This document shows positions 17,279-26,872 of a DNA stretch of 64,000 bases, piece by piece. How positions within the stretch are numbered: the first letter of the stretch is position 1; each line of letters starts with the position of its first letter. The translations under genes and the position numbers were made by a program. A model generated the notes under the pieces. The model was not told the origin of the DNA. It ran no database searches and worked only from the letters and a program-made list of their open reading frames with translations. This DNA comes from Natrinema pallidum DSM 3751 (lineage in GTDB: Archaea; Halobacteriota; Halobacteria; Halobacteriales; Natrialbaceae): NCBI RefSeq assembly GCF_000337615.1, contig NZ_AOII01000046.1, positions 660 through 64,659 on the forward strand, written 5' to 3'.

Positions 17279-18178
17279 TCAGACGAGCGATCGAAGCGTG
17301 TCCGCGACCGACTCCGCGTCCGGGCCGAGGACGTAAATCAGCGGTTCGATTCCCATGCCGCCGGTCTGGTAGAGTACCGTCGCCTCGGGTTCGTCCTCGA
17401 TCGCCGCGCCGACGCTCGAGGCGACATCGCCGGATTCGTCGAACTCGGCGGCGACGTGGCCCTGCTCGGTCAGGTCATCGACCAGGCCCGGCTCGTACGT
17501 GATGTTGATCGCCGCCGAGACGTCCGCACCGTGGCGGCGAGCGGCCAACAACACTCGCGCGACGTGCTCCGAGACGCCGAACTCGGGGTCCGCGGGGACC
17601 GTTGCGCGACCTTTCACGTCGAAGATCCGTCCGGGGACGCCCGCGACGTCGTCGACGTCCTCCGCGTCGGGCGTACAGGCAACCAGGTTCGAGCCGACGG
17701 CGGGGATCAGGCTCGTAAACCCGCTTGCGGTCTCGAGCATTCCCAGGCCTCGTCGCAGCGACGAGAGTACCCGCTCGCTGGTCCGAAGGTCGCTTTCGGG
17801 ATCGTGGACGCGGAAACTCGCGCCGTGATCGGCGAGTTCCGGCACGGCCTCCTCGTGGAGTTGGGCGAGCAGGTCCCCGCCGGACTCGAGGTCGCGGATC
17901 AGGACCTCGATCTCGATGAGCGCTTGTACCGGCGAAATCTCGCCGGCCGCCAGTCCGGTGCCGAGTTCGTCGACGAGATCCAGCACCCGGTCGTCCGCGG
18001 CGATGCGGTCGTTGACCGTTACGTCGCCGTGGGCGTACTTCGAGACGGCGCTCTGGCTGATGCCGAGCACGTCGGCGACCTCGCTTTGCGTGAAGCCTCG
18101 CTCTCGGAGATCACCGGCGAGCAGCGAGCGGACGGTCGGAAGGAACTCGTCTACGACGATTTCTTCGACGAATTGCAT
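17279..18178 (-). CDS. thiR: Thiamine regulator ThiR (HTH plus ThiN domain)
   Basis: 299 residues. An N-terminal Xre-like helix-turn-helix (GFTQSEVADVLGISQSAVSKYAHGD, about residues 28-52) is fused to a long C-terminal ThiN (thiamine-phosphate synthase-like) domain, with signatures such as IPAVGSNLVACTPDA, GVSEHVARVLLAARR and TVLYQTGGMGIEPLIYVLGP. Such fusions are the archaeal repressors ThiR, which sense thiamine phosphate and repress thiamine genes. A target in this window would be thi4 at 6032. Enzyme activity of the ThiN part is usually lost in the regulators. Confidence 0.85.
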   Translation of the reverse strand: MQFVEEIVVDEFLPTVRSLLAGDLRERGFTQSEVADVLGISQSAVSKYAHGDVTVNDRIAADDRVLDLVDELGTGLAAGEISPVQALIEIEVLIRDLESGGDLLAQLHEEAVPELADHGASFRVHDPESDLRTSERVLSSLRRGLGMLETASGFTSLIPAVGSNLVACTPDAEDVDDVAGVPGRIFDVKGRATVPADPEFGVSEHVARVLLAARRHGADVSAAINITYEPGLVDDLTEQGHVAAEFDESGDVASSVGAAIEDEPEATVLYQTGGMGIEPLIYVLGPDAESVADTLRSLV

Positions 18179-18313
18179 TCGTTGCCCGACGGTACGGCGG
18201 GCGACGGGATAACTTGTGGGTCCCGCCTCGAGGGGACCAACGGCGGGACGGCCCGCTCTCTCGGGCGATCGTATCGAAACGGGCGCGACGCGATAGCGGC
18301 GCTATGCGACGCC

Positions 18314-18919
18314 TTAGACGGCGACGGGGACGATCATCGACGCGAACTCGTAGGCGAAGACGTGGTTGAGCAGGACGTAGGTGACGACGCCGAGGAAGAG
18401 GCTCAGAATCCACGCGCCGGCGGCGATACGGCCCACTCTGGCGTGTGGCGTCTCCCGGAGTTCCGCGGGCGTGTGACTCAGCCCGAGGATCAGGGCATAG
18501 AGGACGACCGGGACCGAAACGATCGAGAGGAGGATATGGATCGCCAGCATGACGAGATACGGGTAGTAGGCAATCTTGGGGCCGACGAACTCCTTGGTCC
18601 CGCCGCCGCCGACCTTGAGCAGGTAGACGACCAGAAAGCCGAGGATCAACACGAACCCGCTGACCATCGCCAGCCGGTGTTTCTCGACGTTGCCGGCGCG
18701 GATCCAGTACCAGCCGAGCAGCAAGACGACCGTCGCGGTCGTGTTGATGACTGCGATCACGTGAGACAGCAGATTGACCTGTGCGTTCGTCAGGTCGGGA
18801 TAGATCGGAACGTCCAGCAGAAACGTCCCGAGCACCAGCGCGTACCCGACGATCGTCAGGAAGATCGTTGCGCCCACCGGTTGCTGCCGGAGTCGCCGTT
18901 TGGCGTCAGCGGTTGCCAT
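18314..18919 (-). CDS. DUF420 membrane protein (CtaM-like)
   Basis: 201 residues with about five membrane helices (VGATIFLTIVGYALVLGTFLL, VNLLSHVIAVINTTATVVLLLGWYWI, LAMVSGFVLILGFLVVYLLKV, YLVMLAIHILLSIVSVPVVLYALILGL, WILSLFLGVVTYVLLNHVF). Conserved histidines in NLLSHV, KHRLAM, AIHILLS and LNHVF match the DUF420 family, known in Bacillus as the cytochrome c oxidase assembly factor CtaM. It likely helps build a heme-copper oxidase. No oxidase subunit gene is next to it here. Confidence 0.85.
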   Translation of the reverse strand: MATADAKRRLRQQPVGATIFLTIVGYALVLGTFLLDVPIYPDLTNAQVNLLSHVIAVINTTATVVLLLGWYWIRAGNVEKHRLAMVSGFVLILGFLVVYLLKVGGGGTKEFVGPKIAYYPYLVMLAIHILLSIVSVPVVLYALILGLSHTPAELRETPHARVGRIAAGAWILSLFLGVVTYVLLNHVFAYEFASMIVPVAV

Positions 18920-19080
18920 TATCGGACGTTAGGAACACCGCCGTATCATGCTTGCTGTTCCGGGTGCGATCCGATAGAGCCCGCTCCGGAGCGCGATCGT
19001 ACCTGGTCGATCCCCCGCTGAAGCGTTCGCTGCGGGCGAACCGGATCGCGGGCAGCCACGACCATCCGTCGAGGGGAACG

Positions 19081-19374
19081 TCAGTCGGCCGAGTCAGTCG
19101 GCTCGCCGAGCGTTACCCGTCCGTCCTGATCGACGGTTACATCGTAGCTACAGAAGGAAAACGAGACCGTCCCCCCGGGCCTGCTCGCACCGTTGGACCG
19201 GTCCGCGAAGAGCGCGTCCAGTGCCGCCGGATCGATGACAGCGTGGAGGGATTGGTAGTCCGGTGGCGAGATCGCCGCCGGCGAAACGCCTTCCGCTTCG
19301 GCGACCGCTTCGATCACTGCTTGGCTCGGTGCTCGTCGGGACGACGAGCCGACGCTACCGTCACCCTCCACCAT
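19081..19374 (-). CDS. HalOD1 domain protein
   Basis: 97 residues from the ATG at 19374 (MVEGDGSVGSSSRRAPSQ). The sequence AVIEAVAEAEGVSPAAISPPDYQSLHAVIDPAALDALF followed by GGTVSFSFCSYDVTVDQDGRVTL is the haloarchaeal output domain HalOD1, a small domain found alone or at the ends of haloarchaeal signalling regulators. Function is not defined. Longer in-frame extensions upstream (to 19581) overlap the 3' part of leuS on the same strand and are rejected. Confidence 0.8.
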   Translation of the reverse strand: MVEGDGSVGSSSRRAPSQAVIEAVAEAEGVSPAAISPPDYQSLHAVIDPAALDALFADRSNGASRPGGTVSFSFCSYDVTVDQDGRVTLGEPTDSAD

Positions 19375-19492
19375 CGTGTTTGCGTCTTCCGAAGCCGATT
19401 GAATAAAACTGTCCTTCCCGAGTTTCCGGAATTGCTCACGCGGACCGTATCCACGCCGCCGAGTAGCGGCACATCGCCCCGGCCGGCGGCCC

Positions 19493-22240
19493 CTAACTGA
19501 TTCGAATCGCGGGTTTGCCGGGTCGGGCTTTGGCGGCCTGCGCGTCGTCGCCGGTGGCCCGTCGAACGGTGACGGCCGCATCGAACTCGTCGGTGACGAG
19601 CCAGGACGCGCGGTCGAGAACCGCCAGTTCGTGATCCGCGCTTCGTCCCTCCTCGCCGTCCTCGCCGTCGCGTCCGACGAGTTCGCCCGCGAACGCCGCG
19701 ACGCGAGCGGGATCGGGGGCGGCGACCGACTCGTCCGCGAGAACCGCGTCGACGATCGAGTCGACGGGGTCGGACCCGTCGTCCCCGCTGGCGGTCCGGC
19801 CCGCCAACTCGGCGGCCCGGTACTTCCAGTCGGGTGCGAGGATCAGTTCGATCCGTTCGGGGTCGTCGATGTCGGCGATGCCGACGATATCTCGAACGTC
19901 CTCGAGCGTGCGATCGACCAGTCGGCGCTCGAGCCGATACCGCGAGGCGTCGCGGTTTGGCTCGGGCCAGTCGGCCTCGACGGCGAGCCCGTCCCCGCGG
20001 AGTTTGTTCCAGAGTTCTTCGCCGAGGTGGGGTGCCATCGGGGCGATCAGCGCGGCCAGGGTCAGCAGGCCGCGCCGGTAGACGTCACCGTGTGGGCGGT
20101 CGTACTCGCGATAGCGCCGGAGCAGACGTGCCAGCTCCCGGATCTCGGTCGCGGCACGGTGGAACCGGTACCGGTCGTACTCCGCCGTGACCGCGGCGAT
20201 GGTTCGGTCGATCTCCCGAGCGACGTACTCGTCGTGGTCTCGTCGCTCGACGCGGGCATCGCCTTCCTCGACGAAGGCAGTCGCCATCCGGTAGAGGGTC
20301 TGCTGGAGATCGTAGGCTCCGCGGACGTTGTTGGCGGTCCACTCGAAGTCCTGTTCGGGATGCGCCGCCGAGAGGACGAACAGCCGCGTCGTCTCCGCGC
20401 CGTACTCCTCGGGGGTGACGACGTTGCCTTTCGAACTGGACATCTTCTCGCCGTCGTACAGCACCGTCCCCTGGCTCATGAGCTCGCGGATCGGCTCCCG
20501 CCGCTCGAGGAGATCGAGATCGGCCAGCGCCTTCGTGAAGAAGCGAGTGTACAGCAGATGCAGGCTGGCGTGCTCGTCGCCGCCGACGTAGAGATCGATC
20601 GGCAGCCAGTCGTTCGCGATGTCGGTCTCGAACGGCGCGTCCGTGAGAGTCGGCGAGAGGAAACGCAGGTAGTACCACGAGGAATCGACGAACGTGTCCA
20701 TCGTGTCCGTTTCGCGCCGAGCGGGCCCGCCACAGTCCGGACAGGTCGTCTCGGTCCACTCCTCGGCCGCGTCCAGCGGGTTCCCCGTGGTCCGGACGAA
20801 CTCCGGTAGCTCGATCGGGAGGGCCTCGTCCGACACCGGAACGCGTCCGCACTCGTCACAGTGGACCATCGGGATCGGCGTCCCCCAGTAGCGCTGGCGG
20901 GAGATCAGCCAGTCTCGAAGCCGGTAGGTGACATCGTCCGCGAGCGCGTCGTGGTCAGCGACGATCCGCTCGCCGGCCACCCCGCTCTCGAGGCCGTCGT
21001 ACTCGCCGCTGTGCTCGAGGACGCCCGCGCCGGTGTACGGGTCGCCTTCGTCCGTTTCGGTCCCACTACCGCCGTTGTCGTCGGCGTCGGGAACGATCAC
21101 GCGCTCGATCGGTAGGTCGTGCTCGCGTGCAAACGAGTGGTCGCGCTCGTTGTGCCCGGGAACGCCCATCACGGCACCAGTGCCGACGTCTTCGAGGACG
21201 TAACCGGCGACGTAGACCGGAAGTTCCGCGCCTGTCAGCGGGTGGACCGCGGTAGCGTCGGTCTCGACGCCGGCAAAACCGACCTGGTCGGGGGCCTGCT
21301 CGCGAACGGTCGCGATGTACTCGGCGACGGCGTCGTCGTCCTCGGCCAGCGCTCGAGCGAGGTCGTGACCCGGCGAGACGGCGAGATAGGTCGCGCCGTA
21401 GATCGTCTCCGGGCGGGTGCTGAATACGTCGACGGCTCGGTCGTCGTCACCGTCGCCGCTCCTGCCAGCGCCGCTGTAACCGGCCACGTCGAACGTGATC
21501 CGTGCCCCTTCCTGCCGCCCGATCCAGTTGCGCTGGATCTCGCGGACGCCCTCGGGCCACCCCTCGAGATCGTCGAGCCCTTCGTGGAGTTCTTCGGCGT
21601 AGTCGGTGATCGTAAAGAACCACTGATCGAGTTCCCGTCGCCCGACTGGGGTCTTACACCGCCAGCAGACGCGATCGCCGTGGCCGCTCGCCTGATCCGA
21701 GGACTCGCTGCGTTCGTCCTCGTGATCGACGACCTGCGCGTCGGCCAGTACCGTCTCGCAGTCGGGACACCAGTTGACCGTCGCCGCCTCGTACTCGACG
21801 AGCCCCGCCTCGTAGAGGCGCTTGAACAGCCACTGATTCCACCGGTAGTACTCGGGCTCACAGGTCGTAATCTCCCGTGACCAGTCGTAGCCAAAGCCCA
21901 TCGTCTCGAGTTCCTCGCGCATGCGCCGGATACACGCCTGGGTCCAGGACTCGGGGTCGGTCCCGCGGTCGAACGCCGCGTTTTCGGCGGGGAGGCCGAA
22001 CGCGTCCCACCCCATCGGGTGGAGGACGTCGTCGCCCCGCATGCGGCGATAGCGCGAGTAGGCGTCGGTGATCGCGTAGTTGCGGACGTGCCCCATGTGG
22101 AGCGTGCCCGACGTGTAGGGAAACATGCCGAGGACGTAGGTCGGGTCCGTGGCGTCGGCATCGAGCGCGTAGACGTCGTCGCGCTCCCAGACGTATTGCC
22201 AAAACTCCTGAACCTGTGCGTGATCGTAATGACTCGTCAT
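19493..22240 (-). CDS. leuS: Leucyl-tRNA synthetase (bacterial-type)
   Basis: 915 residues. The class I signatures are present: TLHMGHVRNY (HIGH) near residue 46 and EKMSSSKGNVV (KMSKS). The catalytic core phrases LFKRLYEAGLVEYEAATVNWCPDCETVLA and the zinc-binding CWRC pair match bacterial-type LeuRS, which is known in haloarchaea. The CP1 editing domain is present, with STRPETIYGATY keeping the key threonine and GHNERDHSFA keeping the second aspartate of the usual GHDxRD, while the first is Asn. It charges tRNA-Leu. Some Natrialbales carry two LeuRS genes; whether this is the only one cannot be seen here. Confidence 0.95.
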   Translation of the reverse strand: MTSHYDHAQVQEFWQYVWERDDVYALDADATDPTYVLGMFPYTSGTLHMGHVRNYAITDAYSRYRRMRGDDVLHPMGWDAFGLPAENAAFDRGTDPESWTQACIRRMREELETMGFGYDWSREITTCEPEYYRWNQWLFKRLYEAGLVEYEAATVNWCPDCETVLADAQVVDHEDERSESSDQASGHGDRVCWRCKTPVGRRELDQWFFTITDYAEELHEGLDDLEGWPEGVREIQRNWIGRQEGARITFDVAGYSGAGRSGDGDDDRAVDVFSTRPETIYGATYLAVSPGHDLARALAEDDDAVAEYIATVREQAPDQVGFAGVETDATAVHPLTGAELPVYVAGYVLEDVGTGAVMGVPGHNERDHSFAREHDLPIERVIVPDADDNGGSGTETDEGDPYTGAGVLEHSGEYDGLESGVAGERIVADHDALADDVTYRLRDWLISRQRYWGTPIPMVHCDECGRVPVSDEALPIELPEFVRTTGNPLDAAEEWTETTCPDCGGPARRETDTMDTFVDSSWYYLRFLSPTLTDAPFETDIANDWLPIDLYVGGDEHASLHLLYTRFFTKALADLDLLERREPIRELMSQGTVLYDGEKMSSSKGNVVTPEEYGAETTRLFVLSAAHPEQDFEWTANNVRGAYDLQQTLYRMATAFVEEGDARVERRDHDEYVAREIDRTIAAVTAEYDRYRFHRAATEIRELARLLRRYREYDRPHGDVYRRGLLTLAALIAPMAPHLGEELWNKLRGDGLAVEADWPEPNRDASRYRLERRLVDRTLEDVRDIVGIADIDDPERIELILAPDWKYRAAELAGRTASGDDGSDPVDSIVDAVLADESVAAPDPARVAAFAGELVGRDGEDGEEGRSADHELAVLDRASWLVTDEFDAAVTVRRATGDDAQAAKARPGKPAIRIS

Positions 22241-22457
22241 TGTCGGCGGTGTCCGTTGTTCCCACTGGACGGGCCGGCTATATCATTGTTCGGCCGCCGC
22301 GGCGGCTTCGTCCCGCGTCGCGACCGACGCCGTTCCTCGAGCCCGAAGCGAGCCGATACGAACGGAACGGAGCGCGTATCAGCCGCCACCCGTCGGTTCG
22401 CTCCGCTGTGGGCTGAGCGTAACAAAGCGGGTGGGTCGTCTACGATCGAGCCGTCGA

Positions 22458-23183
22458 ATGGCACGCCTTCCAAACGATATCCCATCGGCGTTTGCGCTGC
22501 TGGTTCCCATCGCGGCCGTCCTGCTCACGTTCGGCGTCCTGACGGTCGTCGTCGCCCCGGATCTGCGGGCGGACGAGACGAATTCGTCCGCCGCTGCAGC
22601 GGAGCGCGACGACGCGTCGGCCGCCGAGTCAACCGCACCGACCGACGACCGCGACGACGCGGTTGTCCCCGAAACCGAGCCCGACTCGAGCCCGGACGGG
22701 GACGACAGCAGTGCGACGGAACCGCCAGCCGACCCGGTGCCGTCGACCGATTCCGACCCGTCGACCGACGACTCCGACGGAGACGACACTACAGCGGACG
22801 ATGCCGCCCGAGCATCGTCGGACGGCCCCGCCGAACCGGCCGAACCAGCCGACTCGGACGACACCGCTGCTCCTGCTGAACCAACCGAACCGGACAGCTT
22901 GGACGAATCAGTTGCTCCGGATGCCCCCTCCGATCCGGACGACCCCGCTGCTCCGGACGACCCAATCGAAGCGGACGCTTCCGACGACGCGGACGACGAC
23001 TTCGGCGGCGATTTCGAGCGAGCGCTCGAGGACGCCGGGCTGGTCGACGATGCGGACGATTCGGCGGCGAGCGACCGCGACTCGTCAGCAGCCGACGAGC
23101 GAGGGCCATCGACCGGGATCGAACGAGGACCGCTGGAGGACCCACGACGCCCGTCAGACCCTGTTGCTCCGTTCGGCGACTGA
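22458..23183 (+). CDS. Membrane-anchored Asp/Ser/Pro-rich low-complexity protein
   Basis: 241 residues from the ATG at 22458 (MARLPNDIPSAFALLVPIAAV); a GTG 27 bases upstream is less likely. One N-terminal membrane helix (FALLVPIAAVLLTFGVLTVVVAP) is followed by about 200 residues dominated by Asp, Ser, Ala, Pro and Thr (DDSSATEPPADP, PAEPAEPADSDD, APDDPIEADASD). It has no folded domain that I recognise. It probably forms an extended, highly acidic stalk outside the membrane. The biased composition also makes it a place where frame reading by codon statistics alone can mislead. Confidence 0.65.
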   Translation: MARLPNDIPSAFALLVPIAAVLLTFGVLTVVVAPDLRADETNSSAAAAERDDASAAESTAPTDDRDDAVVPETEPDSSPDGDDSSATEPPADPVPSTDSDPSTDDSDGDDTTADDAARASSDGPAEPAEPADSDDTAAPAEPTEPDSLDESVAPDAPSDPDDPAAPDDPIEADASDDADDDFGGDFERALEDAGLVDDADDSAASDRDSSAADERGPSTGIERGPLEDPRRPSDPVAPFGD

Positions 23184-23300
23184 CGGTACCGTTCCCCCGC
23201 TCGGGGATCGCCGGCCGCTCCCGGAGCCGTCGATAGCCGTGACAGTTCTCGAGTGCGACACCTGGGGACTGCCTTCTACGAGGCCATCGTAGAAGGGCGC

Positions 23301-24287
23301 ATGGCGACGACCGCACTCGTGACCGGCTGTTCGTCGGGCATCGGCTATGAAACGGCGCGCGCACTGCTCGCGGCGGGGTGGCGGGTTTATGCGACCGCCC
23401 GTGATCGCGATCGGGACGGCCTCGAGCGACTGGCCGACCGCGGGGCCGACATCGTGGCCCTGGATCTGACCGCTCCCGACGATATCGACCGCGTCGTCGA
23501 GCGCGTCCGCGACGAGGCCGGCGGCGTCGAGTGCCTCGTCAACAACGCCGGCTACGGGCAGTTCGGCCCGGTCGAAGACGTACCCACGAGGCTGCTCGAG
23601 CGCCAGTTTGCCGTTCACTGTTTCGGGCCGCACCGACTGATTCGGGCGGTGCTTCCGGGGATGCGCGAACGCGGCAGTGGTCGTATTATCACCGTCACCA
23701 GCGCCGCGGATCGGCTCGCGCTCGCCGGGATCGGTGCCTATACCGCCTCGAAGTGGGCGATGGCGAGTCTGAGCGACGCGCTGCGACAGGAGCTGACCGG
23801 CTCCGGGATCGACGTCGTCGTCGTGCAACCGGGCGTCGTACGGACGCCGTTCTACGACCGCGCCGTGACGGCGGTCGACGACGCGGCCGCGACCGCCCGA
23901 CCAGCCTCGAGCCCTATCGACGGCGCGGCGGCGATGGAGCCGGACCGGCACGGGTCGAGCAGGAACATGACCGTCGTCAGCCCCGCGGGGCACGCCGATC
24001 TCTACCGCATCCTCCGGCGGCTCCGCGCTGTCGAAGGCGGCGGTCCGTTCATCAACGATCCCGACCGGGTCGCCGCGACGATTCGGGAGGCCGCGACCGT
24101 TCCGAACCCCGACACGCACTATCGCGTCGGTCCTGTCCCCGTACTCGGATCGCTATACGGCACGCTCGTTCCGGGCGCGGTACGGGATCGGCTCACCGCG
24201 CTCGGGATTCGACTGGCCGCGAGCGAGCCCGTTCTCGACCTGCTCGAGCGGCGCGCAGCGGACGCACCGCCCGAACGATACCCCTGA
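23301..24287 (+). CDS. SDR family oxidoreductase
   Basis: 328 residues from the ATG at 23301. The cofactor motif ALVTGCSSGIGYETARALLAAG, the NNAGYG motif, the catalytic Ser in TVTSAADRL and the YTASKWA motif (Tyr and Lys) place it in the classical short-chain dehydrogenases. Arg in VYATARDRDR suggests preference for NADP(H). The C-terminal 90 residues extend beyond a minimal SDR, as in the retinol-dehydrogenase-like group. Substrate unknown. In-frame codons upstream to 23253 do not look like SDR sequence. Confidence 0.88.
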   Translation: MATTALVTGCSSGIGYETARALLAAGWRVYATARDRDRDGLERLADRGADIVALDLTAPDDIDRVVERVRDEAGGVECLVNNAGYGQFGPVEDVPTRLLERQFAVHCFGPHRLIRAVLPGMRERGSGRIITVTSAADRLALAGIGAYTASKWAMASLSDALRQELTGSGIDVVVVQPGVVRTPFYDRAVTAVDDAAATARPASSPIDGAAAMEPDRHGSSRNMTVVSPAGHADLYRILRRLRAVEGGGPFINDPDRVAATIREAATVPNPDTHYRVGPVPVLGSLYGTLVPGAVRDRLTALGIRLAASEPVLDLLERRAADAPPERYP

Positions 24288-24325
24288 TCGCGGCGAACAG
24301 CGACGAAAAAGCCGCCTCCGGGTCG

Positions 24326-24787
24326 TTATCGCGTCCCGGCGGCCGTTCCGCGAGGGACGCCGCGACCGGCGGCATAGGCGATATACGCCGACAGCGCCGC
24401 GGCGATGAGTCCCGAGACGATGTTGCTCCAGGCCAGGCCCGCACTGGCGACCTCGAGACCGCTGATCGCGAACTGCCCGCCGATCGCGAAGTGGGAGACG
24501 ACCATCCACAGCGCGAGCAGGGCGACGAGCGACATCACGCCGGTACTGGTCGGGTGGGCGGTGATGATCCGGTAGTAGTTGTATCCTGCCAGCAGGAAGA
24601 TCGCGCCCCCGACCAGCAGGTTGTTCCACAGCATGGACTGCGCCGGGCCATAGACGAACGGTGACGCGGCCAGCCACAGGCCGATCAGCGAGACGAAGCC
24701 GCTCAGCCACTTCTGGCTGTCCGGCTCGCCCTGGTCGCGGGTGTGCGATTCGCCGGCCGCCGGGTCGTTTGTCGTGGATTCGCTCAT
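24326..24787 (-). CDS. SPW-repeat membrane protein
   Basis: 153 residues from the ATG at 24787 (MSESTTNDPAAG). About four membrane helices follow a hydrophilic N-terminus. Repeat-like elements WLAASPFVYG and LAWSNIVSGLIAA, with a GYNYYRI loop between, fit the SPW repeat family of small membrane proteins. Function unknown. It converges on the SDR gene with a 38-base gap. Confidence 0.7.
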   Translation of the reverse strand: MSESTTNDPAAGESHTRDQGEPDSQKWLSGFVSLIGLWLAASPFVYGPAQSMLWNNLLVGGAIFLLAGYNYYRIITAHPTSTGVMSLVALLALWMVVSHFAIGGQFAISGLEVASAGLAWSNIVSGLIAAALSAYIAYAAGRGVPRGTAAGTR

Positions 24788-25387
24788 GGCACTCTCAACC
24801 GGGATTCCCACAGGAACACTCAAAAAGCGCGCCGACCGTTCACGCTCCACTCTCGAAATCCGTCCGGAGATCACGTGTTCGGCGATCGGTCAACGAGCCG
24901 TGAGAGCGGCCAAAACAGCCGTTACGACTCGCCAATCGGCGACTTGCGCTCCCCCGACGGACTGGGTAATACTGTATTACCGGCCGCTCGATTGCACAGC
25001 CGAGTTCTAGTGACGGTATCGCCCCACAGTCCGCCGTCGAAGACGGTTTTCGGTAGTGAAACGGTTTTATCGTCCGTATAGTGAACCCCGGAACCGGGGA
25101 AGAGTCGTGTAATGAATTCACTCGGACGTGACCGATCGAACTCCCGGGCGACTGGACGCTGTCGGCAGGTGATTCGCCAGCACCCCTCGGCACGGGGCCC
25201 GGCCCGAGACTCGTCGGACGCGGCAGCCACACCAGCAGCGTCCGGGACCGAACGTATCGCGACCGGCACCCGCTCGAGCGCTGGCCGACCGAAAGCGGAC
25301 GTGTCCGATGGAGAGCGGAACGCGTCGGTCGCGGACGACGGGACGACGCGCACGTAACAACCGATCACGACTCACAATTCTTCACGT
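24788..25387. other. 600-base intergenic region with a 17-base palindrome
   Basis: No supportable gene. Positions 24965-24981 read GGTAATAC-T-GTATTACC, a perfect 8+1+8 dyad that could be a regulator site, although no start codon lies close. An AT-rich promoter-like tract lies at 25040-25085 (acggttttatcg). The rest has no visible structure. Confidence 0.45.
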
Positions 25388-26380
25388 ATGCGTCGCAATG
25401 TCCAACGACAGCGAACGGAGACCAGATCGATTCGGAGCAGCGTCCAGATTTTGCTCACCGTCAGTGGGATCGTGTTCCTGCTGGCCGGGTTAGTACTCGC
25501 TGCGAGCGGTGCGTCCGTCAGTAGCGCCGTCGGATCGGTCACTGACCGATTCGACGACTCGGATCAGCCGGCCGACGACGGCATCGAGCCGTCGGATGAC
25601 AGCGCTGCGGACGCCGGCAGCGGGAACGAAACCGACGAGACCAGCGGCGAGAACGACGAAAGCGGGGATGGGACCGTTACTGACGGCGAAGGCGACAACG
25701 GTGACAGCGACGAGAGCACCGCTGACGGTGGGGAGAGCACCGACAGCGATGACGGCGAGACGGACGGGGATCGCAGCGACGGCGATACCGATGGCAACGA
25801 GACGGACGGTGATAGCGACGGAGGCAGTGGCGACGGCGATGATGGACCGCACACGGTGACCGTGACCGTGGAAGATCGGGACGGGAACGCGATCGCCGGG
25901 GCCAACGTCAGCCACAATGGGACTGTCGGCAATGGACAAACGACCGACGGCAACGGCGAGGTTGCCTGGGAGGTCGAGAACGGAACCTACGCCGTATCCG
26001 CGAACGCGGACGGGTACCTGTCCGCGGAAGACAGCGTCGACATCGACGGCGGCAACGCGTCGCTCACGCTGACGCTCGAGGAGGAACGCGACGGGTCGGG
26101 AACTGACGACTCGAGCGACGACGGGAGCACGGTGACGTTCGTCGTGGAAGACGGGAACGGCGAACCGCTCGACAACGCGACCGTTGCGCTTGAGCGGGAA
26201 TCGCCGAGTCTGCAGGGGAACGAGCGGAAGACCGTCGATCGGAACGGTGAGGTCGACTTCGAGCGCGAGGACGACGAGTACACGTTTACCGTGATCGTAG
26301 ACGGGACCGAGTCGGACGAGCGGACCGTCGATGTCGATGGTGACACGAGACGGCGCGTGACAGCGACGACTGACCGCTAG
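25388..26380 (+). CDS. Surface protein: Asp-rich stalk plus two Ig/CarboxypepD_reg-like domains
   Basis: 330 residues. A basic N-terminus and one membrane segment (ILLTVSGIVFLLAGLVLAASG) are followed by about 95 residues of Asp/Ser/Gly/Glu repeats (NDESGDGTVTDGEGDNGDSD and similar). Two beta-rich domains follow: VTVTVEDRDGNAIAGANVSHNGT...WEVENGTYAVSANADGY and VTFVVEDGNGEPLDNATVALERE...FEREDDEYTFTVIVDG. Both follow the pattern of carboxypeptidase regulatory-like/PEGA domains, often found in cell-surface proteins. It is probably anchored outside the cell. The ligand is unknown. Confidence 0.7.
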   Translation: MRRNVQRQRTETRSIRSSVQILLTVSGIVFLLAGLVLAASGASVSSAVGSVTDRFDDSDQPADDGIEPSDDSAADAGSGNETDETSGENDESGDGTVTDGEGDNGDSDESTADGGESTDSDDGETDGDRSDGDTDGNETDGDSDGGSGDGDDGPHTVTVTVEDRDGNAIAGANVSHNGTVGNGQTTDGNGEVAWEVENGTYAVSANADGYLSAEDSVDIDGGNASLTLTLEEERDGSGTDDSSDDGSTVTFVVEDGNGEPLDNATVALERESPSLQGNERKTVDRNGEVDFEREDDEYTFTVIVDGTESDERTVDVDGDTRRRVTATTDR

Positions 26381-26872
26381 GGACGGGTCGGTCGCGGTTC
26401 GCTGCTCGTTGTCGCGGTTCGGAACGCCGGTCGTCCCGTCGGCATCACCGACCGCCTTGAGCGCCGAGTGACGCCGGCCCGTTTCCGTGCCGACGGCACC
26501 GCCGCCTCGAGCCCTGGTTCGTCAGCCCATTACTGTCCTCTCGGCGAGCGCGTTCGCTGAACGGCGATCGCCGGATCGACCGTGCGGGCGTCGCCACCGA
26601 GCGCGCGGCTCCGCCCCGTGGGATCGCCCGGCGTTGACTGTCCGGCCGCGGTCGCAACCACGACACTCCCGCCCCCGCGAAGCGGGATACCGCTGATCTC
26701 TCGAGCGGTGTGGTATCGTGTACTCGCTGTACGAGTGGGGGCCTCGGTTCGGAAGAGCAACGGCAGCGCTCGGGGTTCGGCCGTCACGGTCGCCCACGGT
26801 ACCGGTTCGAGAATCGGCGTTCTTCGTTCGAACTGACGCGTCAAAAAGGCGTTATCCGGCGGGCGGGACGGT
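26381..26872. other. Intergenic region without recognisable gene
   Basis: 492 bases of normal GC content between the surface-protein gene and the glmS remnant. No frame shows a family signature. It may contain more decayed DNA from the same accessory patch that continues to the right, but I cannot show it. Confidence 0.4.

Noticed and set aside
17219-19021. 600-codon plus-strand frame across ThiR and DUF420
   Set aside because: High GC keeps antisense frames open; the real genes on the other strand have clear motifs.
19631-20809. 392-codon frame opposite leuS
   Set aside because: Antisense shadow of LeuRS; the composition follows the complement of the leuS codons.
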